A stretch of 64,000 nt of DNA from Amphiduros pacificus (taxonomy: Eukaryota > Annelida > Polychaeta > Phyllodocida > Hesionidae): the NCBI GenBank assembly GCA_949316495.1, contig OX439008.1:13783532-13847531 (forward strand). The letters are read 5' to 3'. The notes under the pieces were generated by a model. It was not told the DNA's origin. It worked only from the letters and a program-made list of their open reading frames with translations, and searched no databases. The position numbers and the translations under genes are program-made. This document shows positions 24,601 through 37,599 of the stretch, piece by piece (within the stretch, counting starts at the first letter, position 1; every line of letters begins with the position of its first letter).

Positions 24601-25159
24601 GAGGAATAGTCAAAGAGTCTGTATCATAACAGGGTCTATAATATGTTACAGATATGCTCTGTCATAAACTTTAACGCAACTGTGTTCCAAACAATAGATA
24701 ATCTATTGATATTTTTTTTTAATTAAACAAATCCAAATATAAACTATTACTCTTAAAACTAATCATTGAACTTCTTCACCACATTTTATAACCATGTATC
24801 TGTAAATAATATGCTAAACGTCTTTTGTGTCTATACGAAAAATATATCTCAAGGAATCAGCTTAACTGGCAATATACATTCATAGGTTTATACTTCGGTT
24901 GCACAATTTGATCAGCATCTGAGGTTTGTTATACTTGATGATGCTACTTACTGAAAAATGTTGAGCTAGTCTAGACCATACAGTATTTCAAATGTCAAAG
25001 AGGAACACTCATTTTGTAGGATCATTCAAGCCATATTAAGCATCTCGGTCATTTGAGATATATCTATGGAATACTCCATTACTTCATGATGTATTTGATA
25101 TCAACAGAATTAACTTGTTCTTTTTACTGCAGCCTTGCCACTATTTTCTGGTGCACTGT
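21673..25159. other. AT-rich unique sequence, no gene recognised
   Basis: About 3.5 kb without array or element. CTGCAGGTGGCACTG at 24121-24135 is a weak CTCF-like word. Open frames such as minus 23979-24278 (99 codons) are unrecognised. Confidence 0.5.
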
Positions 25160-25875
25160 ACTATATTACTGGTGATGAGGGTCTATATTACTGATGATAA
25201 GGGTCTATATTACTGGTGATAAGGGTCTATATTACTGGTGATAAGGGTCTATATTACTGATAATAAGGGTCTATATTACTGGTGATAAGGGTCTATATTA
25301 CTGGTGATAAGGGTCTATATTACTGGTGATAAGGGTCTATATTACTGGTGATAAGGGTCTATATTACTGGTGATAAGGGTCTATATTACTGATAATAAGG
25401 GTCTATATTACTGGTGATAAGGGTCTATATTACTGATAATAAGGGTCTATATTACTGGTTCTAAGGGTCTAGATTACTGGTTCTAAGGGTCTAGATTACT
25501 GGTGATGAGGGTCTATATTACTGGTGATAAGGGTCTATATTACTGATAATAAGGGTCTATATTACTGGTGATAAGGGTCTATATTACTGATAATAAGGGT
25601 CTATATTACTGGTGATAAGGATCTATATTACTGGTACTAAGGGTCTTTATTACTGGTGATAAGGGTCTATATTACTGGTGATAAGGGTCTATATTACTGA
25701 TAATAAGGGTCTATATTACTGATAATAAGGGTCTATATTACTGGTGATAAGGGTCTATATTACTGATAATAAGGGTCTATATTACTGATAATAAGGGTCT
25801 ATATTACTGATAATAAGGGTCTATATTACTGATAATAAGGGTCTATATTACTGGTGATAAGGGTCTATATTACTG
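25160..25875. repeat. Minisatellite, 22-bp unit, about 32 copies
   Basis: The core AAGGGTCTATATTACTG recurs every 22 bp with two main variants just before it, GTGAT and ATAAT, plus rarer GTTCT and GTACT forms. The variants cluster in runs (mostly GTGAT early, more ATAAT late), a sign of local homogenisation by slippage or conversion. No open frame spans it. Confidence 0.96.
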
Positions 25876-26190
25876 CATTATATTACGCTACACTGCACAT
25901 CCCTTGTATGTATTATTATTATTTTCTCTTACATAGGGGTTGATGCCCTATTAACAAAGGTGGAATAATTTGTATCGCTTCATTTTGTATGTAGTTGCAT
26001 TGAAATCTGCTCCGTCAATGGGTGGCAGAGACCAATCATTTTGTACCTGAAAACCCTGAGTGAACATGAAGGACAGAAGGTTGTATTGAGGCTGTGGGGG
26101 GGGGGGTGAGGTGACAAGGTGCTCATCAGGCGACGCCCCACCCACCTCATTTGACATACACCATTGTGGCGCCGAGCACATGAAAGACTG
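25876..26190. other. Unique sequence between arrays
   Basis: Contains a run of ten G at about 26097-26106 and GC-rich sequence (26090-26190) that leads into the compound CA array. No gene was recognised. Confidence 0.5.
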
Positions 26191-26343
26191 CCATCAGGCA
26201 CCACTCCGAGAGACACACATGTGACCAGCACACACACACACATACACACACATGCGCACACACACACACACATACACACACATACACACACACACATGGA
26301 AGCCTGCCATCAGGCACCACTCAGAGAGACACACATGTGACCA

Positions 26344-26378
<35 letters not shown>

Positions 26379-26560
26379 TGCCATCAGGCCCCACTCCGAG
26401 AGACACACATGTGACCAGCACACACACACACACACACACACACAGAAGCTTGCCATCAGGCCCCACTCCGAGAGACACACATGTGACCAGCACACACACA
26501 CACACACACACACACACGAAGCTTGCCATCAAGCCCCACTCCGAGAGACACACATATGAC

Positions 26561-26606
<46 letters not shown>

Positions 26607-26655
26607 TTGCCATCAGGCCCCACTCCGAGAGACACACATGTGACCAGCACATGTG
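26191..26655. repeat. Compound array: 45-50-bp core alternating with (CA)n, six cores
   Basis: A nearly invariant core starting CCATCAGGC and ending CACATGTGACCAG occurs at 26191, 26307, 26381, 26453, 26526 and 26610. Each is followed by a (CA)n tract of different length, so unit size varies from about 72 to 116 bp. The cores are far more alike than the CA tracts, which suggests that the cores spread with the microsatellite as one unit and the CA tracts then changed by slippage. Both strands stay open through CA repeats; this is not coding. Confidence 0.95.
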
Positions 26656-28560
26656 ACCCTCCAAATGAAAAAAAAACTAAAAGGTGAAAAAAAACTAAAA
26701 GGTTTCACTTTCCTTGGTTGATGTATTGAAACAATGGAATGTTACTTTTAACTGCTTCAAGTGCTTGATTATTTTGTATTTTCTTTGATGGAGTTAGGAC
26801 AGAAAATTTGCCAATTTTCAAAGAAAAATGACACACACCAGGAAAGTCTTGAGGAAGATCTTTTGATTAAAGAGGATCTAGTAATGTGTTTCTTGTTTAT
26901 TAAACTCTACAGGCAAATGCCACCGAATACCACCGTTGTCACCACATTTACAATGTAATAACACAAAGGATTAGTGTTTTCAAAATATTGAGTCACATGG
27001 CGTAAAAAGGAATTAAACCCAAAAAAGTATTTTGAGCACAAAAATTTGTTTCTATCATAAATTATTTTGAAATTGCCAATGTTTACTCTTCTAAATGGTT
27101 TTTGATGGATGATGATATCTGATTAAACACATATCTACCACTTCCTGTGATTTTTTTTTCAATACCCCAAGATTCTGAAGGCATGAACTGACATCTTTAT
27201 CAACTTACTTTCAAAACTGCCAATATTTAAACTTTTTTTTATATTTCTTTGCTTGCAAATTTATTTTCATGCTCAGGTGTCACAAAGTTGGGTACAATTT
27301 GTTTGCATGTTTTGTCTGACTCGATGTGATTAGAAGGTCAAACTTTTGATGTCACGGAATGGCTAGACATTTCACGAGTCATTAAATCCAAATTGAGCAT
27401 TGATTTTGTCTAAAATGCTAAAAGCAGGGCAAAGCGGCTACCAGCGAGAAGAGCAACATCATGCTGGCTGTCATTGCTTGCAAAATGTCATCGGATTTCT
27501 GCACCTGAGTGACTTTTGACTCATGAGGTACGGGGCTTGCACTCTCACTGGCACTCCATTGTTTTTATGGTCTGTCTGCAGGCCACATTCCATTGTCTTG
27601 GCAACAACAAGGAACAAAGGTGAAATTTTACTCTCGGCAGCTATTGTCTGACATTTTGACATTCATCCAGGAAGTTGTCGGAATAGTTATCAATAAGTAA
27701 ATCTTTTTCAACCCATAATGAATATAGCAAATCACATTCCCAAGATATCAAGAAGAGAGGTCTTATATATAGAATTAGTTGCATGGAAATCTGCAATTAT
27801 TAGTACTTAAAATGTTTGATATAAAAGATCTGGTCCAGCTGATTAATAATGAATATTTCATTTAAAGGTAGGGGACCAGCATATTCGCATTATATGCTTT
27901 GTTGTGGCTAGGCTATTGTGAGAGGAAGATAATAATCGGTGTGTCCTATCAGAGTAGCCAGTAGAACAAAACAGAGAGCATTCATAATTGAGTAGGTAGT
28001 GCAGCAGAAGTGGACAGTGGTCATTTGTCATTGTCTAATCATGCTCTGTCTGACCCATGGCCCTGATTTACTACCATCAATCACCCTGTCATCACTGCCA
28101 CCACCCTTTGACTGGTCACCGCCAACTCGGTGAACATTGGTAAGGAAACTGTTTGCCATGATATCATGCTTGCAGGTACCAACGAAAAATGAAGCTTGCA
28201 AAGAGCCACAGGTTCTTAGACCCATCTGCATATCCGGCATTGTATTCTATCCTCTGCCGTTTGATCTTTGAAGCAATAATGACAAACAATAGGATCTCGT
28301 TTCCTGTGGTTAGCTCAATCCTATTGAAATACAAGCAAGCTTAAAGCTTTAAGATGAATGGTAAGCTTTCAGCAAGAAAGTTCCTGACAACAGATTCGCC
28401 ATTTTGTGAGAAAGTATTCCTTCAGTACAGACTCAGTGGATTACTAAGAAGTCAGTGGGACATGTTATGGCATTTACCGGTCCCATCCAGATGACTACGT
28501 TCAGTGTCAAGCCTCAGTGTTTTTGTTTAGATCACTGCTAATTCTGTGATTCATATACCA
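26656..28560. other. AT-rich unique sequence, no gene recognised
   Basis: A duplicated ACTAAAAGGT word with A-runs lies at 26668-26704. The remainder shows no repeat, element or recognisable coding sequence. Confidence 0.5.
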
Positions 28561-28630
28561 GAAATAAATAGCACAATAAATAGCACAATAAATAGCATGG
28601 TAATTAGCACCATAAATAGCACGATAAATG
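28561..28630. repeat. Short 12-bp tandem repeat, about 5 copies
   Basis: The unit ATAAATAGCACA is repeated, with GG, TA and CG substitutions in later copies. It is a small AT-rich minisatellite. Confidence 0.85.
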
Positions 28631-29141
28631 ATATTAAAGCCAAGATCAACAAGGGCCCTCTGCAATTTGAAAAGATTAGTGACCAGTGAATGTTGATGAT
28701 GAATCGTGTCAGAGATCGGCCAATCAAAACTGGCAATGGTACAGCACAGACCTGCCTTGGATCAAACCTTAGCTAACCATTGAAATAACCGTCTCTGGCA
28801 ATGAAGACCACACTATGGGTGTCTTGGCATTGCCAGTGGGAAACATACTGGTTTGGCCATTATGTGACATAAATCATCAAAAGAAAATCTATTTTTATTG
28901 CGTCCTTATCACTTTACAGTGGCCATGCTCTGTACAAATTTACTCCTCTATGTGTTTGCCATTTCCAGAGCATTCATGGTCTCTTCTCCACGCAGGAGGA
29001 TGTATATGTTGGAAAACTTTAACCAAAACTTTAACAACAACCCTAAACACATATTCTTGTGTGTAACAAAAAATTGATATTGTTTGTCAAGACAATTTAC
29101 AGATTTCCAAGAAAAGTCAGGTCCATGTTCTTGGACCCACA
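28631..29141. other. Unique sequence, nothing recognised
   Basis: No array, element or persuasive open frame. The 83-codon frame at 28815-29066 (plus strand) matches no family I know. Confidence 0.45.
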
Positions 29142-29551
29142 CAATCATGTCCCTAAACTCATATCATATCTTAAAACTAGCAGATCATATCCTTGCACTC
29201 AGTAGATCATATCCTTGCACTCGATAGATCATGTCCTTACACTCAGTAGATCATATCCTTGCACTCAGTAGATCATATCCTCTAACTCAGTGGATCATAT
29301 CCTTGCACTCAATAGATCATATCCTTGCACTCAATAGATCATATCCGTGCACTGAGTGGAACATATCCTTACTCAGTTGACCAAATCCTTACAATACGTA
29401 GATAATATCCTGACACTTAGTGGATCTTATCCACAAACTCAATATATCATATCCTTACACTCAGTAAATCATATCCTCACACTCAGTAGATCATATCCTC
29501 ACAGTCATATTCTCATACTCAGATCATATCCTCAGACTCAGTCAATCATAA
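29142..29551. repeat. Minisatellite, 22-bp unit, about 18 copies
   Basis: The core GATCATATCCTTGCACTCA recurs about every 22 bp. Central copies (29195-29345) are most alike; copies toward both ends carry more substitutions and small deletions (for example CCTCACAGTC near 29496). This is the pattern expected of an array homogenised in its centre and decaying at its edges. Confidence 0.92.
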
Positions 29552-30983
29552 ACAAAACATCCAAAGCTTTTATATCTAAAAATTGGTTATTTAGATATAC
29601 ATGTGGCATTTTATCTAAATATTATCTTATATTTGTATTTTCAGGCTTGTCATTCAACAATGCACGCGAATGTAAATAGTGCTGAAAATAAAAACAACTT
29701 TATTGAGATTCCAACATAAGGTCAATGTCCATTTATGACCTTAATCTCAAGAGAATAATTTTACTCTGAATAAAGATGCACATACTTTTGAAAGTAGCTG
29801 TAAGGTGTTATATTGGTTGTCAGAGAGATGTTAGTATGCAAGTCATTGTCAGCCGTATTGCTGCCCTCCACCACCTGATGGACTGGTACCAGACTGCAGC
29901 TGCGACCCCACATGCCATATTCTGCTGATTTGACTGGTACCCCAGACACATGAATCAGGTGGTAGTCAAGGGACCCACCAGGGCTCTTATTCGGAGGGAG
30001 CAGCAGTTCTTCAACCTCTATCCCAGAATACCAATGCCACGAAGGTTGAATTGTCCATTTAAGTGTCTGCCTTGGAGAGGGCGAACTGGTTTGCTGTAGG
30101 AATGATAAAGTCGGTTCTAGGGCCTTGTTTTGCAGCTTCTTTGGCAATAATAAATATTAGCTTGCAGGAATTGCATAGACAGTGGTAGAGTTGCGGGCAA
30201 TATGCCCCAGACAGGTCAAGGTCAAAAACAGAGTTAAGGCACTGCAGGTGAAGTTACTTCTGAAGGTCCTGCAGGCCAGGACAAAACGAGCCCCAGACAC
30301 ACACCCAGGCAAACCTACCATGTCTCACTACAGATGTCCCCCCAAAAATATAGCAACCTTTCTAATATATATATAAATATGTATTGGTAAAATCATACAA
30401 CACCCATGGGTGAAATATGAAGAGCATTTTTTACTTGCTGTCAGCTTGGCACATGTCAAATAACTAACCTGCATATGCTGCAGGCAAAAAATGGAAATCA
30501 AAATGAAATTAATTTCATTGTGATAAAAAGCATATATTTTTTTAGAAATGGCAGTTTTAGGAGAAGGTTTTTTTTTCAACTTGACCAGTCTAAAGATGTA
30601 TAACAGCAGCGTCATCAACTAATTCAAACCAAAATACAAATCAATGATGTTTCTTACCTTAAATTATAACAAGTGGATTTCCAACCCAAAATTGCTGTGG
30701 TTCCCCTTTCCTCATTCATCACTGAGTTTTACTTTTAAAGGATTAGGGTCAGACTTTATTTTGATTTGTTTACTGTTGCTAAAATACCTACAAATAAGAC
30801 AATGATTTATCCAATAGTGCCATCATAGATTATTTGATATAATTAAGATTCATCATCGGCCTTAAGCTGGGATACAAAAAAAATTGATTTAAAAGATTTA
30901 AGTGTACACTCCATCTTAATCTTTTTGTAAAAACAAACATTTTCACCGGGATTACACTAAATATTTAAAAGATTGCTTTTTAC
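29552..30983. other. Unique sequence with an unrecognised 128-codon open frame
   Basis: The minus strand at 29761-30147 is open for 128 codons in a GC-elevated stretch (29860-30070). The peptide contains GIEVEELLLPPNKSPGG and two GVPVKSAEYG-like hydrophilic segments but no domain I know. A GACTGGTACC word occurs twice (29881 and 29932). It could be an exon, a pseudogene fragment or chance. The remainder of the interval is AT-rich and featureless. Confidence 0.2.
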
Positions 30984-31240
30984 CCCTCAGCAAATTTTGC
31001 TGAAGGGCAGTTGTCTGCGCCTATGCCATCTGAGCATCTGTCCCTTTTTGTCTATGGAATAACTTGAGAACAAAAATCAACATACTTTTCAAATCTAATT
31101 TTTTTAATTTGAAATAAAGTGCCACCATGTGATGAGAAATTTGAAATTTGAAATCTATAATAACTTCTAACCATTAATTATTAATTACCATTCATGATTA
31201 TCATCAATTTTCCAGTTTTAGGTTTTTGCAGAATCAAGCT
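30984..31240 (+). repeat. Dispersed repeat with 5' hairpin, same style as 53800
   Basis: It begins with a hairpin: CCCTCAGCAAA and TTTGCTGAAGGG (about 30985-31008), enclosing a perfect CAGCAAA-T-TTTGCTG palindrome at 30988-31002. A pyrimidine-rich GTCTGCGCC...ATCTGTCC segment follows, then AT-rich sequence. I remember mollusc dispersed repeats that start with a CCCAGC-type hairpin and TGTCCG tract, and this looks like a diverged member. Its right end is uncertain. Confidence 0.45.
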
Positions 31241-31849
31241 GAAAATTACCCCGACAGGAAAATCACATGACTGTAAACATGCTCAAATTTCAATCCACTT
31301 CATTTCTTAAGTGGCAGATTGAAGTTGTCGAACAATGTTTTCCATTTAAAGTGGACAATAGGTAGAGTATTGTCACCTATGAGCATCCAGAGTGAAGCCA
31401 GACCAGTCTGGGTCTATAGCACCCCGTGCTTGTAAATAGAGTTGTTTTAATCTGAATGTGGCCAGAGATTATCAATATTCAGGTTTAAGCATTGTCAGCC
31501 ATTTCTTTTTTACGATGAGCAAAGAAGTGCTTTCAGTTGATGGATTGGGGAAAAAAATTTGAAATTTGAAATTTATATCAAATATTGATTTTAAATTCCA
31601 GGTGACCCATGAGCGCAATGAGCTGTGGGTTTTCCCCAAGCTTATCAGAACAATTATGAAAAGCTTTGAGCAGTTTGAGCAAAACATCTAGTTGGTCATT
31701 GAGAAGTGTAACTGAATAAAAAGTAGCACAAGTAAAGTGATGATTGGTTCTATCTATTGTCCATCAAATACGTAACAAAGAATTAATCATTTAAACAGGT
31801 TCGTTTAAGATATACAGGTTAAGCTAATAATGTTAAGAGACATAAACAT
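31241..31849. other. AT-rich unique sequence, nothing recognised
   Basis: No repeat or recognisable coding sequence. A small CCAGACCAGTCTGG palindromic word lies at about 31399-31412. Confidence 0.45.
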
Positions 31850-32330
31850 GTTGTCCTTGAGCGAGAAAGGGTGTTTGACCTCATGCACCCCAAGGTCAGG
31901 GTGGAAGCATCTTTGGACAAACAGACTTATGTGTTTCATCTTCTCACTCATCACAAGGTGGCGCTGTATTAGTACCCTTAGCGTGCCTGCATGTGGATAT
32001 CTCCTGCTTGCGGTGCATGGCAGGCCCTGCAGCCAGGGCGACTGTTGACATTAGAATGTTCTCTGTTGACCAATATCATCCTGAAGCCTATTTCTAGGAA
32101 GATTTTGGCAGTGAACTCTAACAGGTTATTCAAGTTTATTCTCGATCCATGACCTTGAGGTCATGACCTTGAGGTCAGTAGGCAATTCAAGGTAACAGCC
32201 ACCTTATTCTCTCTGATACATAAAGTAGAAAACAACCTCAGTATCTCTTCATTACCATGACAAACAGCCAGCTGTTGTGAGGTGTGAATATTATATTTAT
32301 AAGCAACCACAAGGGGGCAGTGTAAATAGC
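31850..32330 (+). promoter_or_regulatory. Regulatory-type block: two CTCF-like sites and a duplicated ER2
   Basis: TCACAAGGTGGCGCTGT (31951-31967) and CCACAAGGGGGCAGTG (32307-32322) both match the CTCF core closely and both lie on the plus strand, about 356 bp apart. Between them, TGACCTTGAGGTCA occurs twice without gap (32150-32163 and 32164-32177), creating everted half-site pairs spaced by 2 and a central AGGTCATGACCT palindrome. The block is GC-elevated. CTCF is conserved in bilaterians. I infer an insulator or enhancer; no gene is attached. Confidence 0.4.
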
Positions 32331-33962
32331 TTTCCAGAGAGATCATCTGGAATGAGTTGTCCCTGGCTTGACCAAGCCAATGACGACACAAAGAATGTCA
32401 TTATTTTGAACTGTTATCTGTGGATGCTAAATACTCGATTTTTAAAACTTTTGCAGTTTTTGTTTCTCGTTAATCATGTGCTGACATCAGGGTTTATTTA
32501 AGCAGACATGGAACTTAAATGTCTTCTGAAGAGAGGTGGTTGCAAAGGAGTCAATATGTTTGTGACATTGGCAGAGGCCATGTCAAAGTCAATCAAAAGA
32601 TACAGACTAACACAATTTTGGGTGCAGGCACTTTACCTTCTTGGGGCTTGATTTGGGGGTTTGCAGACACAGCCATGTAGAAATAACCACCTTGCCGTGT
32701 TCAGGTGTCACCACCAGTCTCAGACGAGCAACACATTTAATCATAGTTGTCATACCCAGACACTTTCGCTGGCAGAACATGGCCATGTCAAGGACAGCTT
32801 GTGTGTGTGTCCAGCTGAGATAAGATGTTATCTTGTCACACAAGAAAACAAACAGAAGCAGGAAAATGCCTTGACAGGTGTAAGATGTGAATACCATGCT
32901 TGTACATTTTAATATTAACCGCAGTTCAGAATGCAAGTCACTTTAAACAAATTAGCTGAATAACCATCTTAAACAACACAATTCATATATTCATTTTGAA
33001 TAACTCAGAGAAAATAACTATTTCAAAATATTTTTTCAATGTAATTTTAAATTAAAATATTCTTCAAATGTAATTTTATATCTTGAGGATGCTTACAACA
33101 CATTTGTCGTTACTCCGTTGCACATTTTGGTGTTAGGGTTGTCTTTGAGCTATCTTTGGCTTTTAATCTATTTTTTGTTTTGTTAATTTTGATTCAAAAT
33201 CTATATCATGCTACATTTTCCTGTAAAAGACTGTTTAGAATCTGTTCACATTTGATCATACATTTAATAATGGTGTGAATAATAACCATATGTTGCTGAC
33301 AAGTTATATGACTAGTTATATATCTATGAGTATCAGGGGAAAAGGGCCACATACTTGGTTCAAGTTATAGTTGCCAATGCTGATCTGCCTCATTTTGCAA
33401 CATAACATAAGAATGTATTTGTAAAGGGTTGCCAGCTTAGCTAGGCATTAGCCTGTCTTGGCAACTTTCTGATTCATGTCTTATGGATTAGATAAATAAA
33501 TTATCATAATCATCATCATTGCAGCATTTGACTTGCATTACAAACAGTTTTTTATTGTTACACATTTTAAAAAGCTTCAATGTGTTTCAGCCCGCACAAA
33601 CTCACAAGTGACCTCTTGACACATAATTGCTCCATAAAATATTCAATTAGGTTTGAGATGTTTTATATAGCATAGATAATGTTTTTAAAGTCAACACGGC
33701 AAGTAGTTCACTTGGGCTGATGTTCCTTGTCAGATATTTGACACTTTTTAGGCACATAAAACATCTATAACTTCATATTTGATAAACATATATAGCACTT
33801 TAACATACATATTCTGATCAAATAAATAAATAAAATCTGCCTATAAACCCTAATTTATTTGCTTGGTGTTGGTCTGATTCATTCTTAATGACCAAAAATA
33901 AAAGCTAAGAGAACTACTTTGTCACAGGAGTCATTGAACTATACAAGCCACTGATAAAAGTG
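32331..33962. other. AT-rich unique sequence, no gene recognised
   Basis: Between 32640 and 32880 GC is slightly higher and open frames exist on both strands, none recognised. The rest is AT-rich and without repeats. Confidence 0.5.
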
Positions 33963-35630
33963 GCTGAGTAAGGGAACTGATATGCCACAGGAAAATATCT
34001 GACTTAAAGGGAATATTAGCTGACAGGAATAATAATTAACTTTAAGAGAATAGAACCTGACAGGCCACAGGAATAGTAGCTGATTAAAGGAACTGGCATG
34101 ACACAGGAATAGTAGCTGATTAAAGGAACTGGCATGACACAGGAATAGTAGTTGACAAAGGGAACTGGCATGTCACAGGAATAGTAGCTGTCTGAAAGGG
34201 AACTGACATGTCACAGGAATAGTAGCTGTCTGAAAGGGAACTGGCATGTCACAGGAATAGTAGCTGTCTGAAAGGGAACTGGCATGTCACAGGAATAGTA
34301 GCTGTCTGAAAGGGAACTGGCATGTCACAGGAATAGTAGCTGTCTGAAAGGGAACTGGCATGCCACAGGAATAGTAGCTGTCTGAAAGGGAACTGACATG
34401 CCACAGAAATAGTAGCTGTCTGAAAGGGAACTGGCATGTCACAGGAATAGTAGCTGTCTGAAAGGGAACTGGCATGTCACAGGAATAGTAGCTGTCTGAA
34501 AGGGAACTGGCATGTCACAGGAATAGTAGCTGTCTGAAAGGGAACTGGCATGTCACAGGAATAGTAGCTGTCTGAAAGGGAACTGACATGCCACAGAAAT
34601 AGTAGCTGTCTGAAAGGGAACTGGCATGTCACAGGAATAGTAGCTGTCTGAAAGGGAACTGGCATGTCACAGGAATAGTAGCTGTCTGAAAGGGAACTGG
34701 CATGTCACAGGAATAGTAGCTGTCTGAAAGGGAACTGGCATGCCACAGGAATAGTAGCTGTCTGAAAGGGAACTGGCATGACACAGGAATAGTAGCTGTC
34801 TGAAAGGGAACTGGCATGCCACAGGAATAGTAGCTGTCTGAAAGGGAACTGGCATGTCAAAGGAATAGTAGCTGTCTGAAAGGGAACTGGCATGTCACAG
34901 GAATAGTAGCTGTCTGAAAGGGAACTGGCATGTCACAGAAATAGTAGCTGTCTGAAAGGGAACTGGCATGCCACAGGAATAGTAGCTGTCTGAAAGGGAA
35001 CTGGCATGTCACAGGAATAGTAGCTGTCTGAAAGGGAACTGGCATGTCACAGGAATAGTAGCTGTCTGAAAGGGAACTGGCATGTCACAGGAATAGTAGC
35101 TGTCTGAAAGGGAACTGGCATGTCACAGAAATAGTAGCTGTCTGAAAGGGAACTGGCATGCCACAGGAATAGTAGCTGTCTGAAAGGGAACTGGCATGTC
35201 ACAGGAATAGTAGCTGTCTGAAAGGGAACTGGCATGTCACAGGAATAGTAGCTGTCTGAAAGGGAACTGACATGCCACAGAAATAGTAGCTGTCTGAAAG
35301 GGAACTGGCATGTCACAGGAATAGTAGCTGTCTGAAAGGGAACTGGCATGTCACAGGAATAGTAGATGTCTGAAAGGGAACTGGCATGACACAGGAATAG
35401 TAGCTGTCTGAAAGGGAACTGGCATGTCACAGGAATAGTAGCTGTCTGAAAGGGAACTGGCATGACACAGGAATAGTAGCTGTCTGAAAGGGAACTGGCA
35501 TGACACAGGAATAGTAGTTGACTAAGGGAACTGGCATGTCACAGGAATAGTAGCTGTCTGAAAGGGAACTGGCATGCCACAGAAATAGTAGCTGTCTGAA
35601 AGGGAACTGGCAAGTTGCAGGAATGTTATC
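33963..35630. repeat. Minisatellite, 38-bp unit, about 43 copies
   Basis: Each unit contains CTGTCTGAAAGGGAACTGG then CATGTCACAGGAATAGTAG. The leftmost four or five copies (33963-34190) are strongly diverged and the last copy (near 35600) mildly so, while the middle is highly uniform. Variants with CACAGAAATAG recur at 190-bp spacing (34391/34581 and 34929/35119), a 5-unit higher-order period. Many minus-strand open frames exist because the unit lacks stops in those frames; they are not coding. Confidence 0.98.
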
Positions 35631-37599
35631 TAATATGCTGCTATAATAAGAGAACTAGAAACTCTTCTCATCAACCCATTTTTCTTAATTGTCTCCCTGA
35701 CAAGAGACTGGGGAAACCCTTTTAAATGTTAACAGTTATAGACAAACATAAATGTTTCGGATAATGGCCACAGGAAAAGGATATATATCTTGTCAAAGGA
35801 AAAGAAGATATATTCTTTCCCAATAGAAGTGGTTGAATAATAATTCTGAAGAAATTCTTATTTCATGATTCATATTCAGTTCATTATTTGAAGAAAGGCA
35901 TTGTGTGCATCATCATTTTGTTCTACAATATTAATTACTCCATATTTGTTGGTTATGTAATTTTCATTATGTTAATGCCAAAACAATAACATTTCCAATT
36001 TGTCAAAATGAAATTTGAAACAAATCTTTTTAATTGCTTTTGGCAATGGTGATAATAATTATTATAATTTTTTTTCGTATTCAAGTTTTTTGCATTTATT
36101 ATTCATTTATGAAGTTTTATTTCACAATAATATCATATATGTTCTTTTAAAGTGGACAACATTTATACACTTTTCACTTCATTGTTTGCCGTATTGGCCC
36201 TTATGTACACAGAGGATGGACTGTTGCAATTAACACAAAGACCTTCCATATCTGACTTGTTAATAGAAAGGCCAAAACATTTCGGTTGCATGATATTGTT
36301 CTTGAATTTGGGCTTCGTTTTAATGTTACTTGTCTTTTTTCAAATATGTAGAGGTTGCAGGAAGCTGCATTTATTTTTTTGACCAGTTTATTTCCATCTA
36401 ACAAAGGGGCCTTCCAATACAACATGTACTGAGAGTGCAAGATTCAAGGCCGATTTAAAAAGTTGAAAATATAAGAGAGTTATGACAAGCACAGTTGACC
36501 AGTTAGAAGACTGTGGAGTTGCATGCCAACAAGAGTATTATGTAATTTACACATAGATAATTGATCACTTTGTTTGCTTTTGTTGTTGTGCAATATCCCA
36601 TAATGCAATGTTTGCCTCCATTGGCAGATGCCAGTCTGCATTGCCTCTCAGTCAGATAATGGTAAGTTACTGCAGTCAAGATTTGACACTGAAATTGCAG
36701 CCATTTTCAGACAATAGGGATTCGTTATATTCATACCTTAGTATTTAAGCATGTCAGACAGTTTTAAATATAAAACAATTATTGACGAGAGCTTATCTTA
36801 TAAATAAATGTTTTCCTATCAAATTGTAAACAATTCTCCTACATTTTAAACAAAAATAGAATGTATAATTTCAGAAGAGGCATTTTGTTTGTGAATTCAT
36901 AGTCAAGAAGTTTTTCATGTCCTTGCATTTTAACATGGTTTTGCAGGTTGCGTCAAGTATTTTTTTCATGAATACAAGCCATGCCTTGTGCAGTCAGCAA
37001 AATTTCTTTGACAGAATGTTAATTATTTTTAAATAACATTCTGTTGTCATGGAAACTTGAGATAGGAATACCCATGTGAATTGTAAGGGCCTCAAAAATT
37101 TTATCATAATGTGGTATTTAACAATCATTTTAATCACTATGATAAAAGCTGATATGAGAAAATATTTATTAACTTTCAGTTTAAGCAAATATTTGTGTTC
37201 GGAAATGTAAAACAAATGAGGAGACCTTTTTATATGCATATAAATTCTTATTATTTTGATTTTTTTATAATAAATATAGACTAAATAAAAAGATTGGTAT
37301 GCCAAAATTTCACAGAAATCAAAAGGTAGCTTCTGATTTTTCGAGCCAATTTAATTCATAATCAGATAGAATTACAAATGTAGTTTTCAACATGGCAAGT
37401 GGTACCAGAACAAGGCAAGATAAAAATTCAAGCCCATAACCCAGTCATTGTACTTGGAGGGTTTGTGCAAATTTCTTGTTTGTAGTTTACAATGAAAACC
37501 AAAATGGCTGCTTGTAGCTATCTGTGAGGTCTTGCATTTTCCTGTGACAACAATTGCCCATTGCCCTACAGCCTTTCGCTACTTTATTATGTAACATCA
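35631..37599. other. AT-rich unique sequence, no gene recognised
   Basis: About 2 kb of low-GC sequence. Open frames such as 36152-36382 (plus, with hydrophobic runs) look like AT-driven chance. No repeats or elements were seen. Confidence 0.5.

Noticed and set aside
26194-26664. Cysteine/valine-rich frames in the CA array
   Set aside because: Translated CA/TG microsatellite; open on both strands and length-unstable.
1645-27875. A recurring TAAAGGTAGAC-like word (near 1645, 8157, 16875, 27864) as element ends
   Set aside because: Only 8-10 bases are shared and neighbouring sequence does not align, so chance is sufficient.
34249-35463. Minus-strand frames rich in MPVPFQTATIPV
   Set aside because: They are identical at 38-bp steps, purely repeat-derived, and interrupted wherever a unit variant introduces a stop.
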